This document shows, one piece after another, positions 30,306 to 41,829 of a stretch of 64,000 nt of DNA. Numbering within the stretch: position 1 is the first letter of the stretch; every line of letters begins with the position of its first letter. Under the pieces are notes generated by a model. The model saw only the letters and a program-made list of their open reading frames with translations. It was not told the DNA's origin and did not search any database. The stretch covers positions 868,001 to 932,000 of the forward strand of contig NZ_LZEW01000001.1 of the NCBI RefSeq assembly GCF_001676155.1, read 5' to 3'. Source of the stretch: Morganella psychrotolerans (GTDB lineage: Bacteria > Pseudomonadota > Gammaproteobacteria > Enterobacterales > Enterobacteriaceae). Made by a program: the position numbers and the translations under genes.

Positions 30306-31118
30306 ATGGCACGCATTTTAGTTGTTACTTCAGGTAAAGGTGGCGTAGGCAAAACCACTTCCAGCGCGGCCATAGCGACCGGCCTTGCCCAGAAAGGAAA
30401 TAAAACCGTTGTTATCGATTTTGACATCGGTTTACGTAACCTTGATTTAATCATGGGCTGCGAACGTCGCGTTGTGTATGACTTCGTGAACGTTATTCAG
30501 GGCGATGCCACACTGAACCAGGCACTGATTAAAGATAAGCGGACAGATAATTTATTTATTCTGCCCGCGTCACAAACCCGTGACAAAGATGCGCTGACCC
30601 GCGAAGGGGTCGAGAAAGTACTGAACGAATTAGGTGAGATGGACTTTGATTTTATTATCTGCGACTCACCGGCAGGGATTGAAAGCGGCGCACTGATGGC
30701 GCTTTATTTCGCTGATGAAGCCATTATTACCACCAACCCTGAAGTTTCATCTGTTCGCGACTCTGACCGTATTCTCGGGATTTTATCCTCTAAATCCCGT
30801 CGTGCGGAAAGAGGTCAGGATCCGATTAAAGAACACCTGCTGCTGACCCGCTACAATCCGGGTCGCGTCAACCGTGGTGATATGCTGAGTATGGAAGACG
30901 TACTGGAAATCCTGTGTATCCCGCTTATCGGGGTTATTCCGGAAGATCAGTCTGTTCTGCGTGCATCCAACCAGGGCGAGCCGGTTATTCTGGATCAGGA
31001 ATCAGATGCGGGGAAAGCTTATGACGATGCTGTTGCCAGGATTTTGGGTGAGGATCGTCCATTCCGATTTATTGAGGAAGAGAAGAAAAGTTTCTTAAAA
31101 CGCTTATTCGGGGGGTAA
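30306..31118 (+). CDS. minD: Septum site-determining ATPase MinD
   Basis: Membrane-cycling ATPase that recruits MinC and oscillates with MinE. 270 residues. Deviant Walker A GKGGVGKTT at residues 10-18, switch sequences DFDIGLRNLDL and DSPAGIESGAL, and the C-terminal amphipathic membrane-targeting helix EEKKSFLKRLFGG. Followed by minE after three bases. Confidence 0.97.
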   Translation: MARILVVTSGKGGVGKTTSSAAIATGLAQKGNKTVVIDFDIGLRNLDLIMGCERRVVYDFVNVIQGDATLNQALIKDKRTDNLFILPASQTRDKDALTREGVEKVLNELGEMDFDFIICDSPAGIESGALMALYFADEAIITTNPEVSSVRDSDRILGILSSKSRRAERGQDPIKEHLLLTRYNPGRVNRGDMLSMEDVLEILCIPLIGVIPEDQSVLRASNQGEPVILDQESDAGKAYDDAVARILGEDRPFRFIEEEKKSFLKRLFGG

Positions 31119-31121
31119 ACC

Positions 31122-31397
31122 ATGGCGCTGTTAGACTTCTTCCTGTCGCGAAAAAAACCGACAGCAAATATTGCAAAAGAACGCTTGCAGATAATTGTTG
31201 CAGAGCGTCGCCGCGGTGACTCTGAACCGAATTATCTTCCGGAACTGAAACGCGATTTACTGGCTGTTATCTGTAAATATGTTCAGGTGGACCCGGAAAT
31301 GTTATCCGTGCAGTTTGAGCAGAAAGGTGATGATATTTCAGTTCTTGAACTGAATGTTACCCTGCCTGAAGGCGATGAAATAACTAAAAAAGAGTAG
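31122..31397 (+). CDS. minE: Cell division topological specificity factor MinE
   Basis: Displaces MinC from MinD and drives pole-to-pole oscillation. 91 residues (E. coli 88). N-terminal [20 protein letters not shown] with the membrane-binding and anti-MinCD helix, then the dimerisation domain [20 protein letters not shown]. Last gene of the min operon. Confidence 0.96.
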   Translation: MALLDFFLSRKKPTANIAKERLQIIVAERRRGDSEPNYLPELKRDLLAVICKYVQVDPEMLSVQFEQKGDDISVLELNVTLPEGDEITKKE

Positions 31398-31433
31398 CAC
31401 TGCCGTCATTACAACGGCATGATACTAACTGAA

Positions 31434-31466
31434 TGCACAGCGGGGTAACTCACTGTGCTTTTTCTG
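31434..31466. terminator. Hairpin between minE and rnd
   Basis: GCACAG and CTGTGC arms surround a loop of about 15 bases and are followed by TTTTTCTGTTTT on the plus strand. It lies between the convergent genes minE and rnd. Confidence 0.65.
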
Positions 31467-31468
31467 TT

Positions 31469-32620
31469 TTATGCATCCGGTGCGCGGCCTGATAATGACT
31501 GAATTTCATCAACCGTTTCTGCCAGTAGTGCTTCCAGCAGTGGTTTACGCCAGCCGCTGAGCAGCTCCGGCTCGCCCTGCTGTGCTTTACAATCCCATAC
31601 TTTATTCAGGTATTGATTGATCTGACGACGTGATGCCAGTAACTCCGGACTAAACTGTTCCGTTTCACTCAGCGTTGTAACGCGGGCTTTAATCGCTTTG
31701 AATGTTTTACGGTATAACGGATGATCGGACACATTTTCCACCGGTGGCGGACATTCGCTGTCATCCAAATCGCGGCACTCATCCACAATTGCCAGCACCC
31801 GTTTGCCGTGGCAGCGGATCTCCTGCCCGGTAAAATCTAACCCGTCCAGCTCACCCAGTGATGTTGGCATATAACGCGCCACTTTCCACAGGTGCTCTTC
31901 CCTGACAACAAAATTGACAGCCATATCCCGCTCACGGGCCTGCTCAAGCCGCCACTGCGCCAGTTTCTGTAAACAGGCCAATTGTTGCGGACGCAATAAT
32001 CCCGCCCCGCTGAACTCTTTATAGACCTCAGTCGGCTCTGCCTGTTTAATCCGCCGTTGTACCATCAGGGCGCACTCTTCCTGTGCTGCCTGCGTACAGC
32101 CCGCTTCCTGTACTTTTTTTGTCAGTATTTCTGCCAGCGGCAGCAGATAATACACATCTGCCGCAGCGTATTCACACTGTCTTGCTGTCAGCGGACGCGC
32201 CAGCCAGTCCGTGCGGGACTCACTTTTATCCAGTGCTGTACCCAGATAGGTTTCCACCAGTGATGCAAATCCGCAGGACAGCGGATGACCGACAAACGCC
32301 GCCAGAATCTGAGTATCCACCATCGGGTGTGGTACACAGTTCAGGCTGTTGAGGAAAACTTCAATATCTTCGCTGCCTGCATGCAGATATTTCACCATAT
32401 CCGGGGCGGTCAGCAGTTGTTGTAATGGCGCCCAGTCTGTAATGCCCAGCGGATCGACAAGTGCAAGGTGTTCCCCGTCGTAAAGCTGAACCAGACCGAG
32501 GTGCGGGTAGTATGTCCGGATACGGATAAATTCGGTATCCAGAGCAAGAAATGGCTTGCCTGCAACCTGTTCACAGAATGCAGCAAGCTGCGTATCGCTG
32601 GTAATCAACTGATGATTCAA
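31469..32620 (-). CDS. rnd: Ribonuclease D
   Basis: 3'-5' exoribonuclease that trims tRNA precursors. 383 residues (E. coli 375). DEDD motifs: LALDTEF near residue 28, YLHAGSEDIEVF, and the final DVYYLLPL motif III. HRDC domains follow in the C-terminal half. Beside fadD as in E. coli. Confidence 0.95.
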   Translation of the reverse strand: MNHQLITSDTQLAAFCEQVAGKPFLALDTEFIRIRTYYPHLGLVQLYDGEHLALVDPLGITDWAPLQQLLTAPDMVKYLHAGSEDIEVFLNSLNCVPHPMVDTQILAAFVGHPLSCGFASLVETYLGTALDKSESRTDWLARPLTARQCEYAAADVYYLLPLAEILTKKVQEAGCTQAAQEECALMVQRRIKQAEPTEVYKEFSGAGLLRPQQLACLQKLAQWRLEQARERDMAVNFVVREEHLWKVARYMPTSLGELDGLDFTGQEIRCHGKRVLAIVDECRDLDDSECPPPVENVSDHPLYRKTFKAIKARVTTLSETEQFSPELLASRRQINQYLNKVWDCKAQQGEPELLSGWRKPLLEALLAETVDEIQSLSGRAPDA

Positions 32621-32662
32621 AACAACTTCTCTTAGTCTTTAACGACGTGATTAATAAATGAT

Positions 32663-32734
32663 TATACTCGTCATACTTCAGGATGCCCGGTCGGAGCTTG
32701 TCGCCTGCATGCATACTGAATTATTCAGAGTATA
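32663..32734. repeat. Intergenic repeat, second copy of the 19856 family
   Basis: Shares TATACTCGTCATACTTCAGG and GATGCCCGG with the element at 19856 and ends GAATTATTCAGAGTAT, here as a single unit. It lies between fadD and rnd. Confidence 0.75.
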
Positions 32735-32774
32735 GAAATAGAATAACTCAATAAATTATACTAATTCAATAAAA

Positions 32775-32812
32775 AGCAATAACACCGGTAAGCACCGGCG
32801 TTATTATTTTGC
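32775..32812 (-). terminator. Probable fadD terminator
   Basis: On the minus strand AACGCCGGTG-CTTA-CCGGTGTT forms an imperfect stem followed by ATTGCTTTTTATT, just past the fadD stop codon. Confidence 0.6.
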
Positions 32813-32826
32813 AACCGGACGGGGTG

Positions 32827-34518
32827 TCATGCAACCGGCTGAGTCTGTGTTTTTTGTTTTTCTTCGTTACGTAATTCGCGGCGTAAAATTTTACCGACAT
32901 TGGATTTTGGTAACTCATCACGAAATTCAATGATTTTCGGTACTTTATAACCGGTCAGATAACGGCGGCAATGTGAACGCAGCTCATCTTCTGTCAGTGA
33001 GGGATCTTTGCGCACAATAAACACTTTGACAGTTTCGCCGGAGCTTTCGCTCTCCACACCAACAGCGGCACATTCCAGTACGCCCGGATGCAATACAACC
33101 GCCTCTTCAACTTCATTCGGGTAAACATTAAACCCGGACACCAGGATCATGTCTTTTTTGCGATCAACAATATGCAGAAAACCGTTTTCATCAAACTGTG
33201 CGATGTCCCCGGTTGCCACCCAGCCATCTTTTAACACTTCAGCAGTGGCATCCGGCCGGTTCCAGTACCCTTTCATAACCTGCGGGCCACTGACCCACAT
33301 TTCGCCCGGCTGACCTTCCGGTACGTCGTTACCGTCATCATCAACCAGACGGATATCCGTGGACGGCACAGGAAAGCCGATACTGCCGCTGTAATTTTTC
33401 AGATTATGTGGATTACCGGCAACCAGCGGCGAACATTCTGTCAGCCCGTAACCTTCCAGCAAGTGTTTGCCGGTCAGGGCTTCCCAGCGCTCAGCCACGG
33501 CTTTTTGCACCGGCATGCCCCCGCCGACAGAAAGGTTCAGCGTGGAAAAATCCAGTTTGCGAAACTCCGGGTCATTTACCCAGACATTGAATAATGTATT
33601 TACCCCGGTTATCGCCGTGAACGGGTATTTGCCCAGTTCTTTGATAGTGCCGCTGACATCCCGCGGATTAGTGATTAACAGGTTGCGTCCACCGGTTTCA
33701 AGGAATAACAGGCAGTTCACTGTCAGGGCAAAAACATGATACAGCGGCAGCGCCGTCACAATCAGCTCTTTTCCGACACTCAGTTCAGGAATGTACGCAG
33801 CACGCGCCTGTTCCAGATTTGCCAGCATATTACGGTGTGTCAGCATCGCCCCTTTGGCAACACCGGTTGTTCCGCCGGTGTATTGCAAAAAAGCGAGGTC
33901 TTCCCGGTGAATATCCGGTTTGACATACTGCATGCGGTAGCCCTGATAGATAGCCCGGCGAAAAGAGATAGCATCCGGCAGGTTATATTTCGGTACCAGT
34001 CGTTTGATGTATTTGACGACAAAATCCACCAGCGTCGCTTTGGGACGGGAGAGTTGATCACCCATGCGGGTCAAGATAACGTGGCGAATTTGTGTGTTAA
34101 ATACAATTTTTTCAAGCGTGTGTGCAAAATTGGATACAATGACGATTGCGGCACAACCGCTGTCATTTAACTGATGTTCTAACTCTCTTGGTGTATAGAG
34201 CGGGTTCACATTGACGACAACCATCCCTGCCCGCAGAACCCCGAACATCGCGATAGGGTATTGCAGTAAGTTCGGCATCATCAGGGCAACCCTGTCCCCT
34301 TTTTTCAGCCCCAATCCGTTTTGCAGATAGGCGGCAAAAGCACGGCTGCGCTCTTCCAGTTTCCGGTACGTCATCACCTCGCCCATATTAATGAACGCAG
34401 GTTGGTCCGCAAAGCGGGATACCGCATTTTCCAGCATCTCTGCCATAGAGGCGTAGGTGTCAGGATTGATATCCGCCGGGACGTCTTCCGGATAGTGTTT
34501 AAGCCAGACTCTTTCCAA
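32827..34518 (-). CDS. fadD: Long-chain fatty acid:CoA ligase FadD
   Basis: Activates fatty acids to acyl-CoA as they enter the cell; membrane-associated. 563 residues (E. coli 561). AMP-binding motif [28 protein letters not shown] and the FACS signature region [20 protein letters not shown], ending with the catalytic Lys in [15 protein letters not shown]. No clear FadR operator was found upstream by eye. Confidence 0.96.
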   Translation of the reverse strand: MERVWLKHYPEDVPADINPDTYASMAEMLENAVSRFADQPAFINMGEVMTYRKLEERSRAFAAYLQNGLGLKKGDRVALMMPNLLQYPIAMFGVLRAGMVVVNVNPLYTPRELEHQLNDSGCAAIVIVSNFAHTLEKIVFNTQIRHVILTRMGDQLSRPKATLVDFVVKYIKRLVPKYNLPDAISFRRAIYQGYRMQYVKPDIHREDLAFLQYTGGTTGVAKGAMLTHRNMLANLEQARAAYIPELSVGKELIVTALPLYHVFALTVNCLLFLETGGRNLLITNPRDVSGTIKELGKYPFTAITGVNTLFNVWVNDPEFRKLDFSTLNLSVGGGMPVQKAVAERWEALTGKHLLEGYGLTECSPLVAGNPHNLKNYSGSIGFPVPSTDIRLVDDDGNDVPEGQPGEMWVSGPQVMKGYWNRPDATAEVLKDGWVATGDIAQFDENGFLHIVDRKKDMILVSGFNVYPNEVEEAVVLHPGVLECAAVGVESESSGETVKVFIVRKDPSLTEDELRSHCRRYLTGYKVPKIIEFRDELPKSNVGKILRRELRNEEKQKTQTQPVA

Positions 34519-34660
34519 GATTTTACTCCTAATGATTGCTGCTTATCTCAGACCCTGCCGGTATTAACAAAGTATTTACATAACCGGCGGTTTCAGACAA
34601 TTAATCTGTTTCAGGTTGAGAGACACATCACTAATTTATTTTACAAATACAGATAATAAT

Positions 34661-34681
34661 TGAGGCGGCAAATGCCGCCTC
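34661..34681. terminator. Hairpin between fadD and yeaY
   Basis: GAGGCGGC-AAAT-GCCGCCTC is a perfect stem lying in the 285-base gap between yeaY and the fadD promoter region. T-richness is modest on either side. The remaining gap shows no gene. Confidence 0.55.
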
Positions 34682-34804
34682 TTAATTTATTCATATTAAA
34701 CAGACAATAATGATAACGTCTGCTTATAAAAACGTATGTGATTGTACACCCAAATCCGCATTTATGCTGAATTTTAAGGTGTTACCATCCGTAAATCACC
34801 CTGA

Positions 34805-35407
34805 TTATGGTACCAGGTAATCCTGTACCACAGCAGGTCCCGGCGGATAATACCAGCCGCCGCCATAATAGCCGCCACCGTAATAGCCGTTTTGCCAGCG
34901 CCATGGATCAGGTCCGTAAACCGGCGGCGGCATCATCACCTGCTGTGATCTATGCCAGCGCTGATAACCGGTGACATCGATCACCGGGAACGTGTATGCC
35001 ACTTCCCCGATATTCCCCTGTTTTGTGCCGTTCAATGTGCCGATAACCGTAACGTACTGGTCAAGGAAATTGCTTGGCTCGAGGAAACCGTTAATCCGTG
35101 CGTACATTCTGCCGGTTGTGACTGACCCGAGGAATGGCGCACCTGAGCTGTTAAGCGGCATAACGGCAATCTCTAACTGAGTGGTATCCGGCTGATTCAG
35201 TACATTCAGAACACGCCCGCCGAAACGCGCTTCCATGCCTTTATAGGCCTGCGGGGCTTTTTGCGCCGCAGAAAAATCCGTAACCAGAGACGGACCGGTA
35301 CCTTTGATAGCATCCGGCACCGTAGCGCAGCCCGTCAGCGCCAGCGTGGTAATCACAACACAATATTTCAGGCTACTCTTCAGGCGACTATGTAAGCGAT
35401 TCATCAT
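34805..35407 (-). CDS. yeaY: Slp-family outer-membrane lipoprotein YeaY
   Basis: 200 residues (E. coli 193). Signal peptide with lipobox LTGC, then the Slp fold (VPDAIKGTGPSLVTDFSAAQ, YVTVIGTLNGTKQGNIGEVA, YQRWHRSQQVMMPPPVYGPD). The tail is rich in Gly, Tyr and Pro and longer than usual. In the same position between tsaB and fadD as in E. coli. GAGGT precedes the paired ATG codons. Confidence 0.92.
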   Translation of the reverse strand: MMNRLHSRLKSSLKYCVVITTLALTGCATVPDAIKGTGPSLVTDFSAAQKAPQAYKGMEARFGGRVLNVLNQPDTTQLEIAVMPLNSSGAPFLGSVTTGRMYARINGFLEPSNFLDQYVTVIGTLNGTKQGNIGEVAYTFPVIDVTGYQRWHRSQQVMMPPPVYGPDPWRWQNGYYGGGYYGGGWYYPPGPAVVQDYLVP

Positions 35408-35493
35408 AACAGTGACCTCTTGTGACAGACCCGATACTCTTATTGTGGCTTATGTCCGGCGATTCAACAATTGACGCCGTCAATATTTTTGCA

Positions 35494-36195
35494 CTATTCC
35501 CTGCCCGGCAATTTTTTCCAGGTCACTTCATTACGCAGATAGACCGGTTCCGCTGATTCTGCCGCAACCGTTTCGCCCTGCTGCAGAGCAATGACCGCCA
35601 GCGGCAGCATATCCTGAGCATGGGGCAGTGTAATGTCCGTCATCTGTGTTGGTGCGCTGATGGCACCCTGCATATCCGGATACGCCGCCCAGCCTGTACC
35701 GGCAAGTCCCCATTCGCCGGAAAGTCCGGCACAGCGGGCAATGAAATCTGCCGGTTTCAGTACCGCTTCTGCTGATTGTGCATGAAATACGCCCTGCTCA
35801 TCACGTATATAGACGGCGCAGTAGATTTCATCCATGCGGGCATCAATGGCAATCAGCGCCCGGGTAAGTCCGGTGGTGCGGAAAACCCCTTCAGCCATGG
35901 TTTTCAGCGACGAAATACCAATCATCGGCAGCTCTGCGCCAAGCGCCAGCCCCTGAGCGGTGCCGACACCAATACGCACGCCTGTAAAACTCCCGGGTCC
36001 CTGACCAAACGCCAGTGCATCGAGATCCTGTAGCCTGACATTCTGCTGCGCCAGCACTGCCTGCACCATCGGCAGAATACGCTGCGTATGCTCACGCGGG
36101 GTCACAGCAAAATCAGCGGTGATTTCGCCGTTATTATAAAGCGCAACAGAACAGGCTTCGGTTGCGGTGTCTAACGCTAAAATTCGGGTGGACAT
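35494..36195 (-). CDS. tsaB: tRNA t6A modification protein TsaB
   Basis: Partner of TsaD and TsaE in making threonylcarbamoyladenosine at tRNA position 37. 233 residues (E. coli 231) from [25 protein letters not shown] fold: [20 protein letters not shown] and [16 protein letters not shown] longer in-frame start at 36279 adds unrelated sequence. Follows yoaA on the same strand. Confidence 0.94.
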   Translation of the reverse strand: MSTRILALDTATEACSVALYNNGEITADFAVTPREHTQRILPMVQAVLAQQNVRLQDLDALAFGQGPGSFTGVRIGVGTAQGLALGAELPMIGISSLKTMAEGVFRTTGLTRALIAIDARMDEIYCAVYIRDEQGVFHAQSAEAVLKPADFIARCAGLSGEWGLAGTGWAAYPDMQGAISAPTQMTDITLPHAQDMLPLAVIALQQGETVAAESAEPVYLRNEVTWKKLPGRE

Positions 36196-36287
36196 GCCAT
36201 AACTCCGGCAAAGAAAAGTAAGGTTTATGGTAGCAAAAAAAATCATCATGACAGAATATTTACCCTGATAAGTGATCATTCTTGCGA

Positions 36288-38219
36288 TTATTCGTCAGAT
36301 ATCTGCCCGCGCTGCGCATGCCGGGCGGCCAGAAATTCAGCGGCTTTCACCAGTGAACGTGTGCGGGGTGAAGGCGGCAGGCTTTTCAGGAAGATTTCAC
36401 CATAAGGGCGCATAACGATCCTGCTGTCACAGATAACAATCACGCCATAATCCTGCGTATCACGTATCAGCCGCCCGACGCCCTGTTTAAGGCTTATTAC
36501 CGCATCAGGGATTTGCACATCACGAAACGGATCACCGCCCCGCACTGCGCAATCTTCCATCCGGGCTTTCAGCAGCGGATCGTCCGGGGCCGTAAACGGC
36601 AGTTTGTCGATAATGACACAGGTCAGTGCATCACCACGCACATCCACACCTTCCCAGAAACTGCTGGTTGCAACCAGCAATGCATTTCCGGATGAGACAA
36701 AATCACTGAGTAACTGACTCTTACTGGTTTCGCCCTGAACAAGTACCGGCAATGTCAGTGACTGACGAAATTCTGATGCGAGGTCGCGCATCATCTGATG
36801 TGAGGTACATAAAAAGAAGCAGCGCCCGCGATTCTGGTTGATAAGCGGTCTGAGTTGTTCCGCCAGTTGCTTTGCCGCGCCGTACTGATTCGGCACCGGC
36901 AGAAAACGCGGGACACACAGTAACGTTTGTTCCTGAAAATTAAACGGACTCGGCAGAATAAGGGTTTCCGCGCTGTCCAGCCCCAGACGGCGGGTAAAAT
37001 GATGAAGATCGTCATTGACGGACAGTGTCGCGGACGTAAACACCCAGGCGATATTCGCACTACTCATCATTTCACGGAATTTATCTTCCACCGTGAGCGG
37101 TGTCAGTGCCAGCAGGAAGTGACGTCCGTAACTTTCAAACCAGTAACTGTATCCCGGAATGGAAACGTCTTTCAGGCGTTTCAGCCGGTTACGGTAAACC
37201 GTTGCCCGCTCAAAAGCCGCATCCAGCATTGCGGAGCGCCCGAGAGACAGTTTCATCACGTCATAACAGAGTTCCAGCGTATCATCGAGGCGGGTTATCG
37301 CCTGCTGAATATGCGGCTTTGCCAGTAATTCGCGCAGATTACCACGATAACCGGTATCCCCCAGCGCCAGACGGAAATCCTGTGTGCACATAGTCAGGCG
37401 ATCTGCACATTTTTGCAGTTGCGCCTGGTCGCGCAGCTCTGTCCGGTAAGCCATAATGATATCGCGCGTGAGATCAAATAACTGGCGGCTGCTGAGTTGC
37501 TGACCGAAATACTGGCTGGCGATATCCGGAATCTGATGCGCTTCATCGAAAATAATCACTTCCGCTTCCGGGATTAATTCCCCGAACCCGGTATCTTTCA
37601 CCACCCGATCAGCCATAAACAGATGATGGTTTACCACCACCACGTCCGCATCCAGCGCCTTGCGCCTGGCTTTCAGAACAAAACAGTCTTTATATTGCGG
37701 ACAGTCACTGCCGAGGCAATTATCATTGGTGCTGGTAATCAGCGGCCAGACCGGACTGTCTTCCGGAATATCATGGCAGGTGCTGATGTCACCCAGTTCA
37801 GTCACGCTTGCCCAGCGCCGCGCTGAGACTATCCGGCTCAGCGTTTCATTATCCATATTGACATCACCGAGCGCCTGCTGATCCAGCCGCTCCAGACAAA
37901 GGTAATTCGAGCGTCCTTTCAGCAGCGCGACTTTGCCGTTATAGTCCAGCGCCTGAATAATGGTCGGGAGATCACGGTTATAGAGCTGATCCTGCAACGC
38001 TTTCGAGCCGGTGGAGATAATCGTCTTCTTTCCGGCGCGCAACGCGGGCACCAGATAGGCGTAGGTTTTCCCGGTCCCGGTGCCGGCTTCTGCCACCAAC
38101 TGACCTTGTGTTTCAATCGCCCGGCTGATGGCGGCGGACATGGTCACCTGCGCTTCCCGCGGTTGGAAACCGGGGATCACCTGAGCTAACCTGCCATTTT
38201 TTGCAAAATCGTCTGACAC
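36288..38219 (-). CDS. yoaA: ATP-dependent helicase YoaA (XPD/DinG type)
   Basis: Iron-sulfur DNA helicase that in E. coli binds HolC and helps repair stalled forks. 643 residues from a GTG at 38219 ([20 protein letters not shown]); an upstream ATG adds non-family residues. Walker [15 protein letters not shown] near residue 45; the Fe-S cluster cysteines are in [12 protein letters not shown] plus an upstream CHDIPED. The helicase box [11 protein letters not shown] and motif [11 protein letters not shown] are present. Divergent from yoaB. Confidence 0.94.
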   Translation of the reverse strand: MSDDFAKNGRLAQVIPGFQPREAQVTMSAAISRAIETQGQLVAEAGTGTGKTYAYLVPALRAGKKTIISTGSKALQDQLYNRDLPTIIQALDYNGKVALLKGRSNYLCLERLDQQALGDVNMDNETLSRIVSARRWASVTELGDISTCHDIPEDSPVWPLITSTNDNCLGSDCPQYKDCFVLKARRKALDADVVVVNHHLFMADRVVKDTGFGELIPEAEVIIFDEAHQIPDIASQYFGQQLSSRQLFDLTRDIIMAYRTELRDQAQLQKCADRLTMCTQDFRLALGDTGYRGNLRELLAKPHIQQAITRLDDTLELCYDVMKLSLGRSAMLDAAFERATVYRNRLKRLKDVSIPGYSYWFESYGRHFLLALTPLTVEDKFREMMSSANIAWVFTSATLSVNDDLHHFTRRLGLDSAETLILPSPFNFQEQTLLCVPRFLPVPNQYGAAKQLAEQLRPLINQNRGRCFFLCTSHQMMRDLASEFRQSLTLPVLVQGETSKSQLLSDFVSSGNALLVATSSFWEGVDVRGDALTCVIIDKLPFTAPDDPLLKARMEDCAVRGGDPFRDVQIPDAVISLKQGVGRLIRDTQDYGVIVICDSRIVMRPYGEIFLKSLPPSPRTRSLVKAAEFLAARHAQRGQISDE

Positions 38220-38319
38220 GCGCGTTCTCTTCTGACAAAATAGACCGCAATTATGCCAAGGGTTGAGCGATAGCACCACCTTGCTGTGTAAGAAACTGGA
38301 TATATTTACAGGAGAGAGA

Positions 38320-38664
38320 ATGACAATTCAGCGAATTGACCCGGAAGACCGCTGGTCTGAAGCCGTTGTGCACAATAACACTATTTATTACACCAGTGTC
38401 CCGGAAGACCTGAGCGGCGATATTACCGCGCAGACAACCAGTGCGCTGCACGCGATTGATAAAATACTTGCCCGCGCCGGTTCAGATAAAACAAAAATCC
38501 TGGATGCCACGATTTTCCTGGCGGATAAAGCAAATTTTGCCGGAATGAATGCCGCATGGGATGCCTGGGTTGCTCACGGCAGTGCACCGGTGCGCTGTAC
38601 TGTTGAAGCAGCACTGATGAATCCTGATTATAAAGTTGAAATCAAGATTATTGCTGCGGTGTAG
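38320..38664 (+). CDS. yoaB: RidA family protein YoaB
   Basis: Rid7-type small protein of 114 residues (E. coli 114), starting MTIQRIDPEDRWSEAVVHNN after AGGAGAG. The RidA-type enzymes deaminate reactive enamines; the C-terminal VRCTVEAALMNPDYKVEIKI carries the family Arg. The ATG at 38263 is too far upstream. Confidence 0.92.
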   Translation: MTIQRIDPEDRWSEAVVHNNTIYYTSVPEDLSGDITAQTTSALHAIDKILARAGSDKTKILDATIFLADKANFAGMNAAWDAWVAHGSAPVRCTVEAALMNPDYKVEIKIIAAV

Positions 38665-38728
38665 GTTTTGAGGAAAGCAGAGGTTTGCTGAAAAACAGTG
38701 TTTTCTGTGAATATATAGTGCCTCTGCT

Positions 38729-38826
38729 GATGACGGGCAAAAACGAAAAGTCGCTGTAAACACATCCGTGTGCGCTCAGGCGCGTCATCCATGACGCGCA
38801 TGCTTTTCGTTTCCCTGCCCGTCATC
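38729..38826. repeat. 98-bp imperfect palindrome between yoaB and lsrK
   Basis: GATGACGGGCAAAAACGAAAAG (given here as arms at 38729-38750) pairs with its near-complement at 38803-38826, allowing for a two-base bulge. A smaller inverted repeat GCGTCAT/ATGACGC lies inside. It could be a BIME or MITE-like element, or a bidirectional terminator for the convergent genes. Confidence 0.6.
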
Positions 38827-38875
38827 GCAGGTTTACCCGGACATCCGGTATCTCTGTTTTTTATTGATACAGGGA

Positions 38876-40468
38876 TTATTTAAGTCCCGGCGCCTTCCAC
38901 ATTGATGTGGTCAGACCGGAGTCCACCAGCGTCAGTTGATCCGCATAGACTTTTTGCCAGTTTTGTTTCGCTTTGTCATAGACGTCGCGATGTTCCGGAT
39001 TTGGCTGGTATTCCTGCTGCCATTGCACCAGGCGCTCCCCGGCGGACGCCATATCATCATATAACCCGACACCTGTACCGGCGGCAATCGCACAGCCCAG
39101 TGCCGTTGCTTCTTTCACAACCGGCACACGAACCGGCACACCGGTAACATCGGCCAGAATCTGGCTCCAGAGCTTGCCTTTCGAGCCTCCGCCTGCAAAT
39201 ACCAGAGAATCAGCTTTCACGCCGCTGAACCGGGCAATTAAATCCAGATTCAGTGAGGAAACAATCGCGGCGTTCTCTTCCAGTGCGCGGAACAGAGACG
39301 CTTTGTTACTCTTTTCTGCATCAATCGACAGATTGATAAAAGAGGGTGCGGCGTGATACCAGGATTTAAAGCGCATCACATCAGAAAAAATCGGCATGAT
39401 ACCGTGAGAGCCTGCCGGAACGCGGGCTGCCATATCTTCCAGCAATGAATAGGCATCCACACCAAGCCGTTCGGCGACCAGTTTTTCTTCCGCGCAGAAC
39501 GCATCACGGAACCAACGCATGGTAAGCCCGGTAAAGAAACTGATCGATTCCGCCTGAACCATGCCCGGGATAACATGCGGGTTAATACGGGTATTCATGT
39601 CAGGATCAGTGACCGGCTGCGGCAGGTTAACCACCTGCTGCCAGAACGTTCCGCCGAGCACCGCTGTTTGTCCCGGTTTAACAACGCCGAGGCCCAGGCA
39701 GCCAAGCTGAACATCCCCGCCGCCCATAACAACCGGCGTACCTTTTGCCAGCCCGGATTCTTCAGCGGCTTTCGCCGTAATATATCCCAGTACCGTACCG
39801 GTTTCTTTTACCGGCGAGAGAATATCTGCCCGCAATCCCGCCATTTCCAGCAGACCCGGACGCCAGTCGCGGGTGACTAAATCGAGCATACCGGTAGTTC
39901 CTGCATTGGAAGGATCGACTGCCAGTTCGCCGCTCAGTTTGCAGGCGAGCCAGTCGCTGATCATCGTCAGTGTTCCCGCCTGCCGGTAGATATCCGGGCG
40001 GTGATGTGCCAGCCATAACAAGCGCGGCATTGCACCCAGCGCCAGGGTCTGCCCGGAGCACTGATAAACATCATATTCAAAGGTATTGTTGTACAGCTCT
40101 TTTAATTCGCTGACTTCGCGGCTTGAGCGGGCATCCACATTGGCACATGCCCAGATAGGCTCCCCGCTGCGATCATAGAGAACAATGCCCTCACGCATAG
40201 AGCAGGCAGACACACCCGCAATCGCGGAGGCCGGTAATCCGGCGTTTTTCAGTGCCAGTTTAATGCAGTGACATGCCAGCTGCCAGTTGGTGTGCAGGTC
40301 AAATTCCATTGAGCCCGGAACATCCGGCAGTTCATTGTGACGCCACTCCGCCTGTCCGGCGGCAATCTGGTTGCCGTGAAGATCAAAAATTACGGCTCTG
40401 ATACTGCCTGTTCCCGCATCCAGTGCCATCAGGTACTTTGATGACTGGCTGCCTGTGCTCTGATCCAT
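38876..40468 (-). CDS. lsrK: Autoinducer-2 kinase LsrK
   Basis: FGGY kinase that phosphorylates the AI-2 signal DPD on entry; phospho-AI-2 inactivates LsrR. 530 residues (E. coli 530). N-terminal phosphate loop [17 protein letters not shown], sugar-kinase signature [20 protein letters not shown], and [15 protein letters not shown]. Cytoplasmic. Same strand as lsrR, about 100 bases after it. Confidence 0.96.
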   Translation of the reverse strand: MDQSTGSQSSKYLMALDAGTGSIRAVIFDLHGNQIAAGQAEWRHNELPDVPGSMEFDLHTNWQLACHCIKLALKNAGLPASAIAGVSACSMREGIVLYDRSGEPIWACANVDARSSREVSELKELYNNTFEYDVYQCSGQTLALGAMPRLLWLAHHRPDIYRQAGTLTMISDWLACKLSGELAVDPSNAGTTGMLDLVTRDWRPGLLEMAGLRADILSPVKETGTVLGYITAKAAEESGLAKGTPVVMGGGDVQLGCLGLGVVKPGQTAVLGGTFWQQVVNLPQPVTDPDMNTRINPHVIPGMVQAESISFFTGLTMRWFRDAFCAEEKLVAERLGVDAYSLLEDMAARVPAGSHGIMPIFSDVMRFKSWYHAAPSFINLSIDAEKSNKASLFRALEENAAIVSSLNLDLIARFSGVKADSLVFAGGGSKGKLWSQILADVTGVPVRVPVVKEATALGCAIAAGTGVGLYDDMASAGERLVQWQQEYQPNPEHRDVYDKAKQNWQKVYADQLTLVDSGLTTSMWKAPGLK

Positions 40469-40571
40469 GTCGCCATCCTCACAAAATTAATTGGATTGAT
40501 ACCGGTACATCATGAAATACAGTGTATTTTCAGCGGCGGCTGTCAGCCACAGAGCACAGACAGTCAGCGCA

Positions 40572-41576
40572 TCAGGTTAATAATGTCAGCATCACCCGTG
40601 CCGTTTGTTCATCCGTGACCAGCGCATTGATATACCCGCCCAGCAGCGCTGCCACTATCACCTCAGCTTTCTCTTCTCCGCCCGCCACACCCACAACAGT
40701 CGGAATGCTTTTCAGCTCCGCCGGGGTGATACCGATAAGTTCGCGGTGCATTTCCACATCATCAGTCATTTCACCTTCGCGGCCGATAAAATAGCCGAGA
40801 ATGTCACCGACTGCGCCGCGCCGTCCCAGCATCAGTTGCTCGCCGCTGCTGATGTAGCCGGAGCGCATAATGGTCGCATCCTGTTTCTGATTAACCGCGC
40901 CCAGCCCGACCACCGCTATATCTGCCGCAGAGGCTGCCATAAGGACATCCTGCACACTGCGCTCGCGGCGGAATGTCGCGGCAACCGTGGCGTTGGATGC
41001 CCGTAACGGCGCGGGAATAATACTGACCGGGCAATTAGCATCGAGTTGCCCGATGCCGGTCATGTATTGCCCGACCCCGCCGGACAATGTCACCAGCCTA
41101 ATCTGTTGTGAAGACACAAACCCGCTCAGGTGCTGCAATGTCGCCATCGCCGCTTCACCAAAGCCGACCGCCAGCAATTGCCCGGGGGTAAGCTGAGACA
41201 TCAGAAGATGTGCACCGGCAACACCGAGCCGGCTGTGAAGCTCAGGTCCGTTCAGTGAAGGCAGGATGCGAATTTGTTTTAACGAGAATCTTTTTTTCAG
41301 AATATCTTCAAGTTCCAGACATCCTTCAAACCGGGAATTTATCTGCACCCGGATAACACCGGACTGACGTCCTTTTTCGAGTAAACGCGACACTTTCAGT
41401 CGTGTCAGGCCGAGCAGATCCCCGATGTCTCCCTGTGTGAGGCCATCATGGTAATAAAACCAGGCAATACGGGCCAATAACTCTTCTTCATTCATACTCA
41501 GTCCTGAGGCGTCATAGTCCATCGAAGAAACGGGGCTTACCGGGGCTGCTTTTGTATTTTTAGAGACTGTCGACAT
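40572..41576 (-). CDS. lsrR: Transcriptional repressor LsrR
   Basis: SorC/DeoR-family repressor of the lsr genes, released by phospho-AI-2. 334 residues, slightly longer at the N-terminus than E. coli (317). HTH region [20 protein letters not shown]; sugar-binding domain with [20 protein letters not shown] and [18 protein letters not shown]. Divergent from lsrA with a 253-base regulatory gap. Confidence 0.95.
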   Translation of the reverse strand: MSTVSKNTKAAPVSPVSSMDYDASGLSMNEEELLARIAWFYYHDGLTQGDIGDLLGLTRLKVSRLLEKGRQSGVIRVQINSRFEGCLELEDILKKRFSLKQIRILPSLNGPELHSRLGVAGAHLLMSQLTPGQLLAVGFGEAAMATLQHLSGFVSSQQIRLVTLSGGVGQYMTGIGQLDANCPVSIIPAPLRASNATVAATFRRERSVQDVLMAASAADIAVVGLGAVNQKQDATIMRSGYISSGEQLMLGRRGAVGDILGYFIGREGEMTDDVEMHRELIGITPAELKSIPTVVGVAGGEEKAEVIVAALLGGYINALVTDEQTARVMLTLLT

Positions 41577-41677
41577 GTGAACTTTTGTTTTCCGTTTTTA
41601 CAGATAAGCACCTTTTTGCGGATTTCGCCAGAGGTGCAAGCCAAAATTTTGAACAGATTCTAACGCAGATCTAATTT

Positions 41678-41766
41678 TTTCACAAAATGTGGTGAAATTA
41701 TTGTCATATTTCATTTTTATGGATTACATTTATGAACAAATGTGTTTATAAATTATAAATGTTCAT
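41678..41766. promoter_or_regulatory. Inverted repeats in the lsrR-lsrA control region
   Basis: TTTCAC-AAAATGTG-GTGAAA (41678-41697) is one symmetric element; ATGAACA at 41732-41738 and TGTTCAT at 41760-41766 form a second with wide spacing. A further TGAACA lies at 41650. SorC-type repressors such as LsrR use such spaced half-sites; the assignment is inferred from position. Confidence 0.5.
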
Positions 41767-41829
41767 TTTTGATGTTTTCTTCATCACATAACATCCGAGC
41801 ACAATACCCATAACACCAGAGGTGCCGTT

